NCBI RefSeq assembly: GCF_027924965.1
Contig: NZ_AP027056.1
Location: 682,001-746,000, forward strand
Reading direction: 5' to 3'
Length of the DNA stretch: 64,000 nt
Origin: Limnohabitans sp. TEGF004
GTDB taxonomy: Bacteria > Pseudomonadota > Gammaproteobacteria > Burkholderiales > Burkholderiaceae_C
Below the pieces are notes generated by a model. The model was not told where the DNA came from. It saw only the letters and a list, made by a program, of their open reading frames with translations, and ran no database searches. Positions within the stretch are counted from its first letter, which is position 1, and each line of letters begins with the position of its first letter. The translations under genes were made by a program, and so were the position numbers. This document shows, piece after piece, positions 55,208-64,000 of the stretch.

Positions 55208-56686
55208 ATGGGTTTATTGAGCCTTGCCATTTGGACGCCAATTCTGTTTGGTGTCATCTTGCTCGCCTTCGGGCGTGACGAACACGCCAAGGTCGTGCGC
55301 TGGATCGCGTTGATCGGTTCAGTGGTCAGTTTGGCTGTTACCTTGCCGCTGTTCAGCGGCTTCGACAACAGTTCAGCAGCCTTGCAATTTGTAGAAAAGT
55401 CGATGTGGATTGAGCGCTTCAATGTGTTCTACCACCTCGGTGTTGACGGCCTGTCGATGTGGTTTGTCTTGTTGACCGCTTTCATCAACGTGATCGTTGT
55501 GATCGCCGGTTGGGAAGTGATCACCGAGCGCGTGAACCAATACATGGGTGCGTTCTTGATCTTGAGCGGCTTGATGATCGGCGTGTTCTGCGCAGCCGAC
55601 GGCATGCTGTTCTATGTGTTCTTCGAAGCCACCTTGATTCCGATGTACTTGATCATCGGTGTGTGGGGCGGCCCCAACAAAATCTATGCAGCGTTCAAGT
55701 TCTTCTTGTACACGTTGTTGGGTTCTTTGTTGATGTTGATCGCCTTGATTTACCTTTACACCCAATCGGGTGGCAGCTTTGACTTGGCTGTGTGGCACAA
55801 ACTGCCATTGCCCATGTCTGCGCAAACCTTGTTGTTCTTTGCCTTCTTTGCTGCGTTTGCGGTGAAAGTGCCCATGTGGCCTGTACACACTTGGTTGCCT
55901 GACGTTCACGTGGAAGCGCCTACAGGTGGTTCTGCTGTGCTGGCCGCAATTATGTTGAAGCTCGGTGCCTATGGCTTCTTGCGCTTCTCAATGCCCATCG
56001 CGCCTGATGCTGCACACGAATACGCATGGCTCATGATTGCTTTGTCGCTCATCGCTGTGGTCTACGTGGGCTTGGTGGCCATGGTGCAAGAAGACATGAA
56101 AAAGCTGGTAGCTTATTCATCGGTGGCGCACATGGGCTTCGTGACCTTGGGCTTTTTCATCTTCAACGACATTGGCGTGTCTGGTGCTTTGGTGCAAATG
56201 ATTGCGCACGGCTTTGTGTCGGCTGCGATGTTCTTATCCATTGGCGTGTTGTATGACCGCATGCACTCTCGTGAAATCGCCAGCTACGGCGGCGTGGTCA
56301 ACACCATGCCCAAGTTTGCGGCCTTTGCCTTGTTGTTCGGTATGGCCAATTGCGGCTTGCCAGGTACGGCTGGTTTCGTGGGTGAGTGGATGGTCATCTT
56401 GGGCGCGATCAAATACAACTTCTGGGTTGGTTTTGCCTCTGCGTCTGCCTTGATCTTCGGCGCTGCCTACACCTTGTGGATGATCAAGCGCGTGTATCTT
56501 GGCCCAGTGGCCAATGACCACGTCAAAGAATTGACTGACATCAACAGCCGTGAGTTTGTGATGTTGGCCTTGTTGGCAATCGCTGTGTTGGCCATGGGCA
56601 TCTTCCCCAAGCCATTCACTGACGTGATGGATGTGTCCGTGGCTGAGTTACTCAAGCACGTGGCCATTTCCAAATTGCCCCAATAA
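55208..56686 (+). CDS. nuoM: NADH-quinone oxidoreductase subunit M
   Basis: 492-residue antiporter-like proton-pumping subunit. FFEATLIPMYLIIGVWGG with conserved Glu, and KVPMWPVHTWLPDVHVEAPTGGS with Lys and His, are complete. Lies 12 bp after nuoL. Confidence 0.97.
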   Translation: MGLLSLAIWTPILFGVILLAFGRDEHAKVVRWIALIGSVVSLAVTLPLFSGFDNSSAALQFVEKSMWIERFNVFYHLGVDGLSMWFVLLTAFINVIVVIAGWEVITERVNQYMGAFLILSGLMIGVFCAADGMLFYVFFEATLIPMYLIIGVWGGPNKIYAAFKFFLYTLLGSLLMLIALIYLYTQSGGSFDLAVWHKLPLPMSAQTLLFFAFFAAFAVKVPMWPVHTWLPDVHVEAPTGGSAVLAAIMLKLGAYGFLRFSMPIAPDAAHEYAWLMIALSLIAVVYVGLVAMVQEDMKKLVAYSSVAHMGFVTLGFFIFNDIGVSGALVQMIAHGFVSAAMFLSIGVLYDRMHSREIASYGGVVNTMPKFAAFALLFGMANCGLPGTAGFVGEWMVILGAIKYNFWVGFASASALIFGAAYTLWMIKRVYLGPVANDHVKELTDINSREFVMLALLAIAVLAMGIFPKPFTDVMDVSVAELLKHVAISKLPQ

Positions 56687-56700
56687 AGAGGGATTGAAAA

Positions 56701-58188
56701 ATGTTTGAAAAACTGAGCATCGCTGCGGTTTATCCCGAAATCTTGTTGGCTGTGATGGCCATCGTGATTGCGATGGTGGACTTGTTCGTCAAGTGCCCAC
56801 GTCGCACCACCACGTATGCCTTGTCGCTCATCACCATTGGTGTTGTGGCGTATTTGGAAGCCGTGGCCGCCACACAAGGCCAAACGGTTTATAGCTTTGG
56901 CAATATGGTGGTCTCTGACGCCATGGGCAGCTGGCTCAAGTGCTTCGCCGCCATCGCGGTGATGGTCACTTTGGTTTATGGCCGTCCTTACGCTGCTGAG
57001 CGCGACATGCTGCGCGGTGGCGAGTTGTTCACCTTGGGTTTGTTTGCTTTGCTGGGCATGTTCGTCATGATCTCGGGCAACAACTTCCTCGTGTTGTACC
57101 TCGGCTTGGAATTGCTGACCTTGTGCAGCTACGCCATGGTGGCCTTGCGCCGCGACAGTGCCGTGGCCAGCGAAGCTGCCATGAAGTACTTTGTGTTGGG
57201 TGCGATGGCCAGCGGCTTCTTGCTGTACGGTTTGTCCATGTTGTACGGCGCGACAGGTTCGCTCGACATCACCACCGTCTTCAAGGCTGTGGCCTCGGGC
57301 CAAATCAAGCACCAAGTGTTGGTGTTGGGCTTGGTCTTTGTGGTGTGCGGCTTGGCGTTCAAATTCGGTGTGGTGCCTTTCCACATGTGGATTCCAGACG
57401 TGTACCACGGTGCACCCACAGCCATCACTTTGATGATTGGCGGCGCGCCTAAGTTGGCTGCATTTGCCATGACCATCCGTTTGTTGGTGGAGGGCTTGTT
57501 GCCCCTAGCCGTGGATTGGCAGCAAATGTTGATGGTCTTGGCCATCTCATCCTTGCTGATTGGTAACTTGGCCGCTGTGGCACAAACCAACCTCAAGCGC
57601 ATGTTGGCTTTCTCGACCATCGCCCAAATGGGTTTTGTGTTGATCGGTTTGCTATCGGGTGTTGTCAACGGCAATACCGCCGCTGCTGCCAACGCCTATA
57701 GCTCGGCCATGTTCTACGTCATTACCTATGTGCTGACGACTTTAGCCACCTTTGGCATCATTTTGTTGTTGGCCCGTGAAGGCTTTGAGAGCGAAGAAAT
57801 TTCTGACCTCGCAGGCTTGAACCAACGCAGCCCCCTGTACGCAGGCGTCATGGCCGCGTGTATGTTCTCGTTGGCTGGTGTGCCTCCGCTGGTTGGCTTC
57901 TACGCCAAGTTGTCGGTATTGCAAGCCTTGATCGCTTCAGGCCAAGCCGGTGCGATTGTCTTGGCAGTGTTTGCTGTGATGATGTCGCTGATTGGCGCGT
58001 TCTACTACTTGCGCATCGTCAAGGTCATGTACTTTGATGCGCCTATCACGGCGACCACCGTGTCGGCTGGTAACGATGTGCGCGTGGTGTTGACCATCAA
58101 CGGCGCTTTGATTTTGATCTTGGGTATCTTGCCCGGCGGCTTGATGGCCTTGTGTGCCAACGCCATCGTGCGTACCTTGGGTACCTAA
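56701..58188 (+). CDS. nuoN: NADH-quinone oxidoreductase subunit N
   Basis: 495-residue third antiporter-like subunit. [17 protein letters not shown] with the conserved Glu and [23 protein letters not shown] with Lys and His. Last gene of the nuo operon, followed by a strong terminator. Confidence 0.97.
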   Translation: MFEKLSIAAVYPEILLAVMAIVIAMVDLFVKCPRRTTTYALSLITIGVVAYLEAVAATQGQTVYSFGNMVVSDAMGSWLKCFAAIAVMVTLVYGRPYAAERDMLRGGELFTLGLFALLGMFVMISGNNFLVLYLGLELLTLCSYAMVALRRDSAVASEAAMKYFVLGAMASGFLLYGLSMLYGATGSLDITTVFKAVASGQIKHQVLVLGLVFVVCGLAFKFGVVPFHMWIPDVYHGAPTAITLMIGGAPKLAAFAMTIRLLVEGLLPLAVDWQQMLMVLAISSLLIGNLAAVAQTNLKRMLAFSTIAQMGFVLIGLLSGVVNGNTAAAANAYSSAMFYVITYVLTTLATFGIILLLAREGFESEEISDLAGLNQRSPLYAGVMAACMFSLAGVPPLVGFYAKLSVLQALIASGQAGAIVLAVFAVMMSLIGAFYYLRIVKVMYFDAPITATTVSAGNDVRVVLTINGALILILGILPGGLMALCANAIVRTLGT

Positions 58189-58205
58189 GCATCTGATGCG
58201 CTAAC

Positions 58206-58233
58206 AAAGCCAGCTCTTGAGCTGGCTTTTTTT
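58206..58233 (+). terminator. terminator of the nuo operon
   Basis: AAAGCCAGCTC (58206-58216) pairs with GAGCTGGCTTT (58219-58229) around a TT loop and runs into T7. The T run ends at the base before the ATG of the NUDIX gene. Confidence 0.92.
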
Positions 58234-58824
58234 ATGATGACTATGAAAAACACTTCTGATGACCATTTGGTCGAACACACGCTAGACCACGTTGAGTTGA
58301 TCAAGGGCCACTTTCTGCACGCGTTTCGAGACACCGTGCGATTGCCTAGCGGTGACACGGCTACGCGTGAGTTTGTGATTCACCCAGGCGCGGTGATGAT
58401 CATCGCCATGCGCGACGATGGCCGTTTGGTGATGGAGCGTCAATACCGCTACCCCGTGCAACAAGTGATGATTGAGTTTCCTGCAGGCAAGCTTGACCCT
58501 GGCGAAGACCGCTTGGTGTGTGCCCAGCGCGAACTGCTAGAAGAAACAGGCTACCGCGCCACGGAGTGGGCCCATGCGGGCGTGCTGCATCCCGTCATCA
58601 GCTACTCCACCGAGTTCATTGATATTTGGTTTGCACGCGGATTGACCCAAGGTGAACGCCAATTAGACGAAGGTGAATTTCTGGATGTGTTTGACGCTAG
58701 TATGGATGAGCTGTTGGCTTGGTCACGCGACGGCCAGCTGACCGATGCCAAAACCTTGACGGGTTTGCTCTGGTTGCAAAACCACCTCAGCGGCGCATGG
58801 CCTCTGCAATGGCAGCGCATCTGA
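58234..58824 (+). CDS. NUDIX hydrolase (ADP-ribose pyrophosphatase-like)
   Basis: 196-residue hydrolase. The Nudix box GX5EX7REUXEEXGU is complete in GKLDPGEDRLVCAQRELLEETGY-type sequence (about residues 88-110), and the upstream MERQYRYPVQ fits the ADP-ribose/NDP-sugar subgroup (NudF-like). The first ATG abuts the nuo terminator T run; ATG 58243 (MKNTSDD) may be the true start. Substrate is inferred. Confidence 0.9.
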   Translation: MMTMKNTSDDHLVEHTLDHVELIKGHFLHAFRDTVRLPSGDTATREFVIHPGAVMIIAMRDDGRLVMERQYRYPVQQVMIEFPAGKLDPGEDRLVCAQRELLEETGYRATEWAHAGVLHPVISYSTEFIDIWFARGLTQGERQLDEGEFLDVFDASMDELLAWSRDGQLTDAKTLTGLLWLQNHLSGAWPLQWQRI

Positions 58825-58866
58825 CTGTGGCAACGTGTGTGAGACCTGCTGCGGGATAATTGAGCC

Positions 58867-59424
58867 ATGAAAGTGTTAGACCTTCAATGCGCCCAGCACC
58901 ATGTGTTTGAAGGCTGGTTTGGTTCCGAGGACGATTACCAAAGCCAGCTCGCACGTGGCTTGCTGAACTGCCCCATGTGCGGCGATGCCAGCGTGACCAA
59001 AAAACTCAGCGCGCCACGTTTGAACCTGAACACCACACGTGGTGAGCGCGATGCAACAGGCACTGCCTCGCAGGCCTCGTCTACCAATGCCAACCCTGTT
59101 GCTGATGCCTCCGCTTCTGCGCTTGCCGCGACCGAGGCCTCGGCCAACGCAGTGCCAGCGCTACCCAGCTTGCAAGAGGTGGCCAACTTAGAGCCCGCGC
59201 AGCTGCAGGCGGCTTTGCTCAAGATGGTGCGCCACGTGGTGGCTAATACCGAAGACGTGGGTAACAGCTTTCCCGAAGAAGCTCGCAAGATGCACTACGG
59301 TGAAACCGAGGCGCGCAACATTCGCGGCCATGCCACACCTGAGGAAACCGAAGAGTTGATTGACGAAGGCATTGCGGTTATGCCTTTGCCTCTGTCAGAC
59401 GTGCTCAAAGAGCCGTTGCAGTAA
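58867..59424 (+). CDS. DUF1178 family protein
   Basis: 185-residue protein of unknown function. N-terminal [13 protein letters not shown] and [19 protein letters not shown] form a small zinc-ribbon-like unit, then a variable Ala/Ser/Thr linker (about 55-100), then a helical C-terminal domain ending [16 protein letters not shown], all typical for DUF1178. Its 3' end overlaps the 3' end of miaA by 20 bp on the other strand. Confidence 0.88.
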   Translation: MKVLDLQCAQHHVFEGWFGSEDDYQSQLARGLLNCPMCGDASVTKKLSAPRLNLNTTRGERDATGTASQASSTNANPVADASASALAATEASANAVPALPSLQEVANLEPAQLQAALLKMVRHVVANTEDVGNSFPEEARKMHYGETEARNIRGHATPEETEELIDEGIAVMPLPLSDVLKEPLQ

Positions 59425-60418
59425 ACCGCGTCACAGCAGCCAGTGTTTGCGCTAACGCATCCGGTGCATCACACGGAATGACGATGCGCTCATCCATGCC
59501 GCGCAACCAGGTGAGTTGACGCTTGGCCAATTGACGCGTAGCGGCCACACCCAACTCGTGCAGCTGCTGCAAGATGCTTTCAGGTGAGGCACCCATCGCC
59601 TGCGCACGGTCAAGCAGCTCCCAAGCTTGGCGATAGCCTACGCAGCGAATGCTCGGCAAATCAATGTGCAAGTCACCACGCGCGCGCAGGGTTTGCATCT
59701 CAGCCAAGAAACCACCATCCAGCATGAGATCAAAGCGCAGCGCGATGCGCGCATGCAGCCATGCACGGTCAACCGGTTCAAGCGACAAAAGCGGCATATT
59801 CAATGCAGGCTGAGCCGCACGTGTGGCTTCACCTTCTACGAACCATTGCGATAAAGCCTTGCCGCTCACGCGCCACACCTCCAGCGCACGTGAGATGCGT
59901 TGCGCATCGTTTGGTGCCAAGCGTGCCGCGGTGATGGCATCTACCTTGGCCAGTTCGGCGTGCATGGCAGGCCAGCCCAGGGCGAGGGCTTGCTGTTCAA
60001 TCTCAGCGCGAAGCTCAGGCTGCGCGGTGGGTAAGTCGTCAATGCCGTCGCGCAAAGCTTTCAGGTAAAGCATGGTGCCGCCCACCAGCAGCGGCAGCTT
60101 GCCGCGTGCGCGAATATCAGCCATCAAGGTGCTGGCATCACGTGCAAACTCAGCGGCGCTGTAGGCGTGCAATGGGTCACGAATGTCAATGAGGTGGTGC
60201 GGTACTTGCGCCAACTCTTCGGCATTGGGCTTGGCGGTGCCAATGTCCATGCCGCGATACACCAAGGCTGAGTCGATGCTGATAATTTCAACCGGCCATG
60301 CCTGTGCAATGGCTAAAGCTGCTGCCGTTTTACCGCTGGCAGTAGGGCCGACCAAAGCGATGGCGTCGACCGACCAGCCGTTCGCGCTGCCAGATGCACA
60401 GGTCGACGGTTTAGACAC
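59405..60418 (-). CDS. miaA: tRNA dimethylallyltransferase MiaA
   Basis: 337-residue enzyme that isopentenylates A37 of UNN-decoding tRNAs. P-loop GPTASGKT (about 23-30), [16 protein letters not shown], and [12 protein letters not shown] are diagnostic. I chose GTG 60418 because GCGGAGG stands 7 nt before it and the longer frame to 60547 lies in the upstream MFS gene. The start overlaps that gene's stop by 8 nt. Confidence 0.95.
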   Translation of the reverse strand: MSKPSTCASGSANGWSVDAIALVGPTASGKTAAALAIAQAWPVEIISIDSALVYRGMDIGTAKPNAEELAQVPHHLIDIRDPLHAYSAAEFARDASTLMADIRARGKLPLLVGGTMLYLKALRDGIDDLPTAQPELRAEIEQQALALGWPAMHAELAKVDAITAARLAPNDAQRISRALEVWRVSGKALSQWFVEGEATRAAQPALNMPLLSLEPVDRAWLHARIALRFDLMLDGGFLAEMQTLRARGDLHIDLPSIRCVGYRQAWELLDRAQAMGASPESILQQLHELGVAATRQLAKRQLTWLRGMDERIVIPCDAPDALAQTLAAVTRFTATAL

Positions 60419-61601
60419 GCGGGCCTCCGCGGCGCAGCACCAACACCCAAGCCGACAAGGCCGTCGACACCGACCAGAACGCGATGCTTTGCACCATCGG
60501 TATGGCTGAACCGTCTTTGGCTGCACCGAGCCATAACCCAGTGGCAAAAGCTGCAGCCATCATCAAAAAACCGCCTAAGGCAGAAGCTGCGCCAGCCGCT
60601 TTGGGAAAGGGTCCCACCGCACCGCTTTGACCACAGGGCTGATGTATGCCGTGGGCCAAGATGAACAAATAAAACGGCCCCATCAAGCCGGTCACGCTTT
60701 GCCAGCCCAGCCATGCATTGAGAGCCATCCAGCAGCCCCCCACCAAGCTGAATGCGCCACCAATGGCCACTGTGTGCGCTACGCCGTAGCGAGCCAGCAA
60801 GCGTCGGCACAACACTGTGCCCAGCAAATACGTGAAAGCCATCGAGAACAGCAACAAGCCATATTGCCAACGCGCCAAGCCCAGCAAGTTGATGAAGACA
60901 AATGAGGATGAAGCCAAGAATGTAAAGAGCCCGCCGTAAGAGCCCAGCGACACGCAAGTGAATGCCACAAACGTGGGGTGTCGCACGATGTGCCACCACG
61001 TGTTTGCCAAGACCTTGAGGTGCAGCGCGTGTGGGTTTTTTCGGTGCACGGTTTCTTTGAACGTCAACGACACCAACACCAGCGCGATGGCACCAAAGCC
61101 CATCACCAAACTGAGAGCCGCATGCCAGCTGAACAAGTCAGTCATCAAACCACCTAAAGGCGCGCTGGCACAAGCCAAGATGCCTAGACCAGTGAGCGCT
61201 TTGGACATCACGCCTGCACCCGTTTCGGGTGTGTAGAGGTCGCGCACGATGGCGCGTGCGCACATCACCACCGCACCCATGGCCGCGCCTTGCAGCGCAC
61301 GCCACACGATGAGTTCGAGCATGCTGCTGGCTAACACGCAGCCCAGGCCTGCTAGGGTGAACGTGGCCAAGCCGCACAACAAAATAGGACGACGGCCAAA
61401 GCGATCCGACAGTGGGCCCCACACGAGCTGCGAGGTGCCGAAGGCCAAGAGCAACGCGCTGAGCGTGAGCTGGACCTGCGACAGCTCTGCACCAAACTCT
61501 GCCTTGATCGCGGGCAGGGCGGGCAAATACAAATCGGTGGCGACGGGCTGAATGCCCAGCAGCATCGACAGCAAGACGATGATGAGTGTGGGTGACATCA
61601 A
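60411..61601 (-). CDS. Bcr/CflA-family multidrug efflux MFS transporter
   Basis: 396-residue, 12-helix MFS drug:H+ antiporter. N-terminal [16 protein letters not shown] (helix 1 signature of the DHA1 Bcr/CflA group) and [12 protein letters not shown] (loop 2-3) are plain; [15 protein letters not shown] follows helix 4. Its ATG overlaps the mutL stop by 4 nt and its stop lies inside the start of miaA, so mutL-MFS-miaA form a single unit. Substrate unknown. Confidence 0.9.
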   Translation of the reverse strand: MMSPTLIIVLLSMLLGIQPVATDLYLPALPAIKAEFGAELSQVQLTLSALLLAFGTSQLVWGPLSDRFGRRPILLCGLATFTLAGLGCVLASSMLELIVWRALQGAAMGAVVMCARAIVRDLYTPETGAGVMSKALTGLGILACASAPLGGLMTDLFSWHAALSLVMGFGAIALVLVSLTFKETVHRKNPHALHLKVLANTWWHIVRHPTFVAFTCVSLGSYGGLFTFLASSSFVFINLLGLARWQYGLLLFSMAFTYLLGTVLCRRLLARYGVAHTVAIGGAFSLVGGCWMALNAWLGWQSVTGLMGPFYLFILAHGIHQPCGQSGAVGPFPKAAGAASALGGFLMMAAAFATGLWLGAAKDGSAIPMVQSIAFWSVSTALSAWVLVLRRGGPRV

Positions 61602-63568
61602 CGACCGCGCAAAAACAGCGCGTCGAGCTCACGCATGGTCAGTTGTCGCCAAGTGGGGCGGCCGTGGTTGCATTGATCGGAGCGCTCGGTCACTTCCATC
61701 TGGCGCAGCAAACCGTTCATTTCGTCCACTGTGAGTTTGCGGTTGGCACGCACTGCGCCGTGGCAAGCCATGGTGGCCAGCAGTTCGTTGCGCGCACGTT
61801 GCACCACGGTGCTGGCATCGTGCTGGCTCAACTCGGCCAACACGCTGCGCGCCAGTGCCACAGCATCGCCTTGTGCCAAGGTGCTGGGCACGGCACGCAC
61901 CGCGAGTGTTTTACTCGACAGGGTGGAGATTTCTAAACCGAGTTCTTGCAATGCTTCTGCACAAGCTTCGGCAGTCGCCACCTCTTGCGCGGTGGCGGGG
62001 AAGGTGGCGGGAATCAGCAGCGGTTGGCTGCTGATGCGCTGCGCGTCAATTTGTGTTTTGAGTTGTTCGTACACGATGCGTTCGTGCGCGGCGTGCATAT
62101 CGACCAACACCAAACCTTGCGCGTTCTCCGCCAAGATGTACACGCCATGCAATTGCGCAATGGCTTTGCCCAAGGGCCAAGTTTCGGGTGCTGCATCTTG
62201 CAGCGAAGGCGCTGAGGTATTGTTGGCGCTGAGGGCGTTGAAGGCCGCGTCAGTTGCAAAACTTTGAGTGGGGTGCTCTTCGGCGGGCAGACCTGAGCGC
62301 GGCGTGGACTGCCACAGCGCACCCATATCTGCCACGCGCGTGCCAGCCAAAGGCATGGCGGCTTGCTGCCAATTGGCGTTAGGCCAACCGAGGGGTGAGG
62401 ATGAAGATGTTGCGCCCAACGTATTGGCGGCAGCGGAAAATCCAGCCACGCCAGAAGCGCCAGACGTTCCCGCCATCGGCAACTCATGGTTTTGTAGCGC
62501 ATTGGCCATGAGCATGTTGGCGCGCGGCACAGCCAAAGCGTTTTCAACCGCGTGGCGCACCGCTTGGTGCACCTCACGGCCATCGCGAAAGCGCACTTCG
62601 ATTTTGGTGGGATGCACGTTGACGTCCACACGCGTGGGCTCAATCTCCACGTACAAGGCATAGATGGGTTGGCGGTGACCGTGCAGCACATCTTCATACG
62701 CGCTGCGTGCGGCGTGGGTGATGACTTTGTCGCGCACATAGCGGCCGTTCACGTAGGCAAATTGATGGTCGGCGCGTGAGCGGGCGGCGTCTGGAATCCC
62801 TGCGCGGCCCACCACGGTGACGTTGCCCGATTGGTAATGCACGGCGACAGAGTTGTCTAAAAAGTCATCGCCCAGCACATCGGCCAAGCGGCGGTCGAGT
62901 GAGCGCTGAAACTGAACATTCAGGTCTTCGCCCGAAGTGGCGTTAATGGTTTGTGCGCGCCATTGCTCGACCAACTTGCCTTCGTGCCAAATGGCAAAGC
63001 CCACCTCGGGGCGGGTGAGTGCATGGCGGCGTACGGCCTCTACGCAGTGGGCCAGTTCGGTGTTGTCAGTCTTTAAAAATTTTCGGCGTGCGGGCGTGCT
63101 GTAAAAAAGCTCTTTCACTTCTACTGTCGTGCCTTGGGCGCGAGCGGCGGGTTGCAACTCGCCGCTGCGGCCATCGAGCAACATGGCGCTGTCTTGTGTG
63201 GCGGTTCGTGACAACACTGACAGCTCAGACACCGATTGAATCGCGGCCAACGCTTCGCCGCGAAAACCCATGGTGCCCACCGATTCGAGTTCGGTGAGGC
63301 TGGTGATTTTGCTGGTGGCGTGGCGCTTCAAGGCCACGGGTAGTTCGTTGGCTGGAATGCCCACCCCGTTGTCTTCCACGCTGATGAGGCGCACACCACC
63401 TGCCAGCAAACGCAGGGTGATTTGCGTGGCGCCTGCATCTAGCGCGTTGTCCACCAGTTCGCGCACGACAGAGGCCGGGCGTTCGACCACCTCGCCAGCG
63501 GCGATTTGGCTGATCAATTCATCTGGGAGTTCGCGGATGGCGCGTGGGGGTTGGGTAGCAGGGTGCAC
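61598..63568 (-). CDS. mutL: DNA mismatch repair protein MutL
   Basis: 656-residue GHKL ATPase coordinating mismatch repair with MutS. N-terminal AAGEVVERPASVVRELVDNALDAGA, DNGVGI and GFRGEALAAI form the ATP site; FVNGR-type YVNGRYVRDKVI and VDVNVHPTKIEVRF follow; a variable Ala/Ser/Gly linker (about 350-450) precedes the C-terminal dimerisation domain. Lacks the DQHA(X)2E(X)4E endonuclease motif: the equivalent reads DMHAAHERIVYE, as in MutL of organisms with MutH or unknown nickase; this should be checked. Confidence 0.95.
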   Translation of the reverse strand: MHPATQPPRAIRELPDELISQIAAGEVVERPASVVRELVDNALDAGATQITLRLLAGGVRLISVEDNGVGIPANELPVALKRHATSKITSLTELESVGTMGFRGEALAAIQSVSELSVLSRTATQDSAMLLDGRSGELQPAARAQGTTVEVKELFYSTPARRKFLKTDNTELAHCVEAVRRHALTRPEVGFAIWHEGKLVEQWRAQTINATSGEDLNVQFQRSLDRRLADVLGDDFLDNSVAVHYQSGNVTVVGRAGIPDAARSRADHQFAYVNGRYVRDKVITHAARSAYEDVLHGHRQPIYALYVEIEPTRVDVNVHPTKIEVRFRDGREVHQAVRHAVENALAVPRANMLMANALQNHELPMAGTSGASGVAGFSAAANTLGATSSSSPLGWPNANWQQAAMPLAGTRVADMGALWQSTPRSGLPAEEHPTQSFATDAAFNALSANNTSAPSLQDAAPETWPLGKAIAQLHGVYILAENAQGLVLVDMHAAHERIVYEQLKTQIDAQRISSQPLLIPATFPATAQEVATAEACAEALQELGLEISTLSSKTLAVRAVPSTLAQGDAVALARSVLAELSQHDASTVVQRARNELLATMACHGAVRANRKLTVDEMNGLLRQMEVTERSDQCNHGRPTWRQLTMRELDALFLRGR

Positions 63569-63602
63569 AGACTCATTTTAGAGGCAGGGGATAATGCAAT
63601 TT

Positions 63603-64000
63603 ATGGAACTCATTACCTTCTTGATTGACTTCATCCTGCACGTGGACCGCTACTTGGAAGCCTTTGTGCAGGCCAACGGCACATGGGTCTATGCCTTGCT
63701 GTTTCTCATCATTTTTGTGGAGACCGGTTTGGTGGTCATGCCGTTCTTGCCCGGCGACTCGCTGCTGTTTGTGGTGGGTGCCATGTGCGGTGTGGGCTTG
63801 ATGGACTACGGCTTGTCAGTGGCCTTGCTGCTCACGGCGGCAGTGGCGGGTAACCAAACCAACTACACGATTGGCCGCTTCTTTGGGCCCAAGGTGTTTG
63901 CGTGGGAAGACTCCAAGTTTTTCAACCGCCGCGCCTTTGACCAAGCCCATGCGTTTTACGAGCGTTTCGGTGGTGTGACCTTGATTGCCGCGCGCTTCAT
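63603..64000 (+). CDS. DedA family inner-membrane protein (3' end outside window)
   Basis: The frame from ATG 63603 stays open to the window edge (about 132 codons). MELITFLIDFILHVDRYL, then hydrophobic helices, FLPGDSLLFVVGAMCG and GNQTNYTIGRFFGPKVF are standard for DedA/VTT proteins such as YqjA and DedA, now linked to lipid flipping and proton-dependent membrane homeostasis. It is divergent from mutL across 34 bp. Full length and C-terminal motifs cannot be seen. Confidence 0.9.
   Translation, partial: MELITFLIDFILHVDRYLEAFVQANGTWVYALLFLIIFVETGLVVMPFLPGDSLLFVVGAMCGVGLMDYGLSVALLLTAAVAGNQTNYTIGRFFGPKVFAWEDSKFFNRRAFDQAHAFYERFGGVTLIAARF

Noticed and set aside
56467..57408. 313-codon minus-strand frame opposite nuoM/nuoN
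   Set aside because: Shadow with extreme His/Gln content; both nuo genes are complete.
59823..60547. Upstream extension of miaA to 60547
   Set aside because: The added residues are antisense-like Arg/Cys-rich sequence within the MFS gene; GTG 60418 has a strong ribosome-binding site.
1..64000. CRISPR arrays, insertion sequences, integrases, rRNA genes
   Set aside because: I looked for regularly spaced direct repeats, transposase motifs and rRNA signatures and saw none.

Overview
The window is a continuous stretch of bacterial chromosome, densely packed with ordinary housekeeping genes and lacking insertion sequences, prophage or CRISPR arrays. Gene content and protein sequences (BktB-type thiolase, 14-gene nuo operon behind tpiA-secG-tRNA-Leu, RhlE, PmbA next to DarP, DUF1178 protein, short S15) point to a betaproteobacterium of the order Burkholderiales, most likely Comamonadaceae (Limnohabitans/Rhodoferax-like). 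That placement is recognition from memory, not a computed phylogeny.

Layout. 1-7.0 kb: RhlE helicase (runs off the left edge), a small secreted protein, EttA, an HTH-receiver protein, and an LLM flavin monooxygenase paired with a core-MetE protein. 7.0-7.4 kb: two long palindromic elements. 7.4-17.5 kb, mostly minus strand: hemerythrin, MFS protein, thiolase, RluA, ferredoxin, small proteins, a HEPN/MNT module, RluE, a SRAP protein with altered active site, nitroreductase, an AT-rich small membrane-protein gene, GlnS. 17.5-29.7 kb: UppP; a suhB-mutS-anbu-hydrolase cluster; TrmJ-CysE; MogA-DarP; PmbA; YqeY; S21. 29.8-33.2 kb: BaiN-like flavoprotein, CobA-YbiB, a FlaG-like protein. 33.3-37.5 kb: a two-component system followed by a large TerB-like membrane protein with an exact 12-residue repeat. 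37.6-43.5 kb: TsaD, rpsO-pnp, quinone oxidoreductase, TpiA, SecG. 43.6-58.2 kb: tRNA-Leu(GAG) and nuoA-N (complex I). 58.2-64 kb: NUDIX hydrolase, DUF1178 protein, MutL-Bcr/CflA-MiaA cluster, partial DedA protein at the right edge.

The most unusual signal is a set of five long palindromic elements. Each has 20-30 nt outer arms private to its locus but complementary to each other, flanking a shared core. Three copies share a core of GTCCCCCG, a variable inner hairpin, then CTCCTCCTTGAC(T/C)TTCGC-like sequence; two others share a different core (GGCTC...TCGCT.CGC..CTCA.AAT). Four lie between convergent genes; the fifth sits inside mutS as exactly 96 bp, in frame, adding 32 residues to MutS. Within each element, all internal arm mismatches become G-U pairs when transcribed from one particular strand (for mutS, the coding strand), which argues for selection on RNA folding.

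Other points of interest are a well-placed upstream ORF overlapping the ettA start, paired operator-like palindromes over the HEPN/MNT start, Anbu translationally coupled to MutS, and leader hairpins in front of rpsO and pnp.
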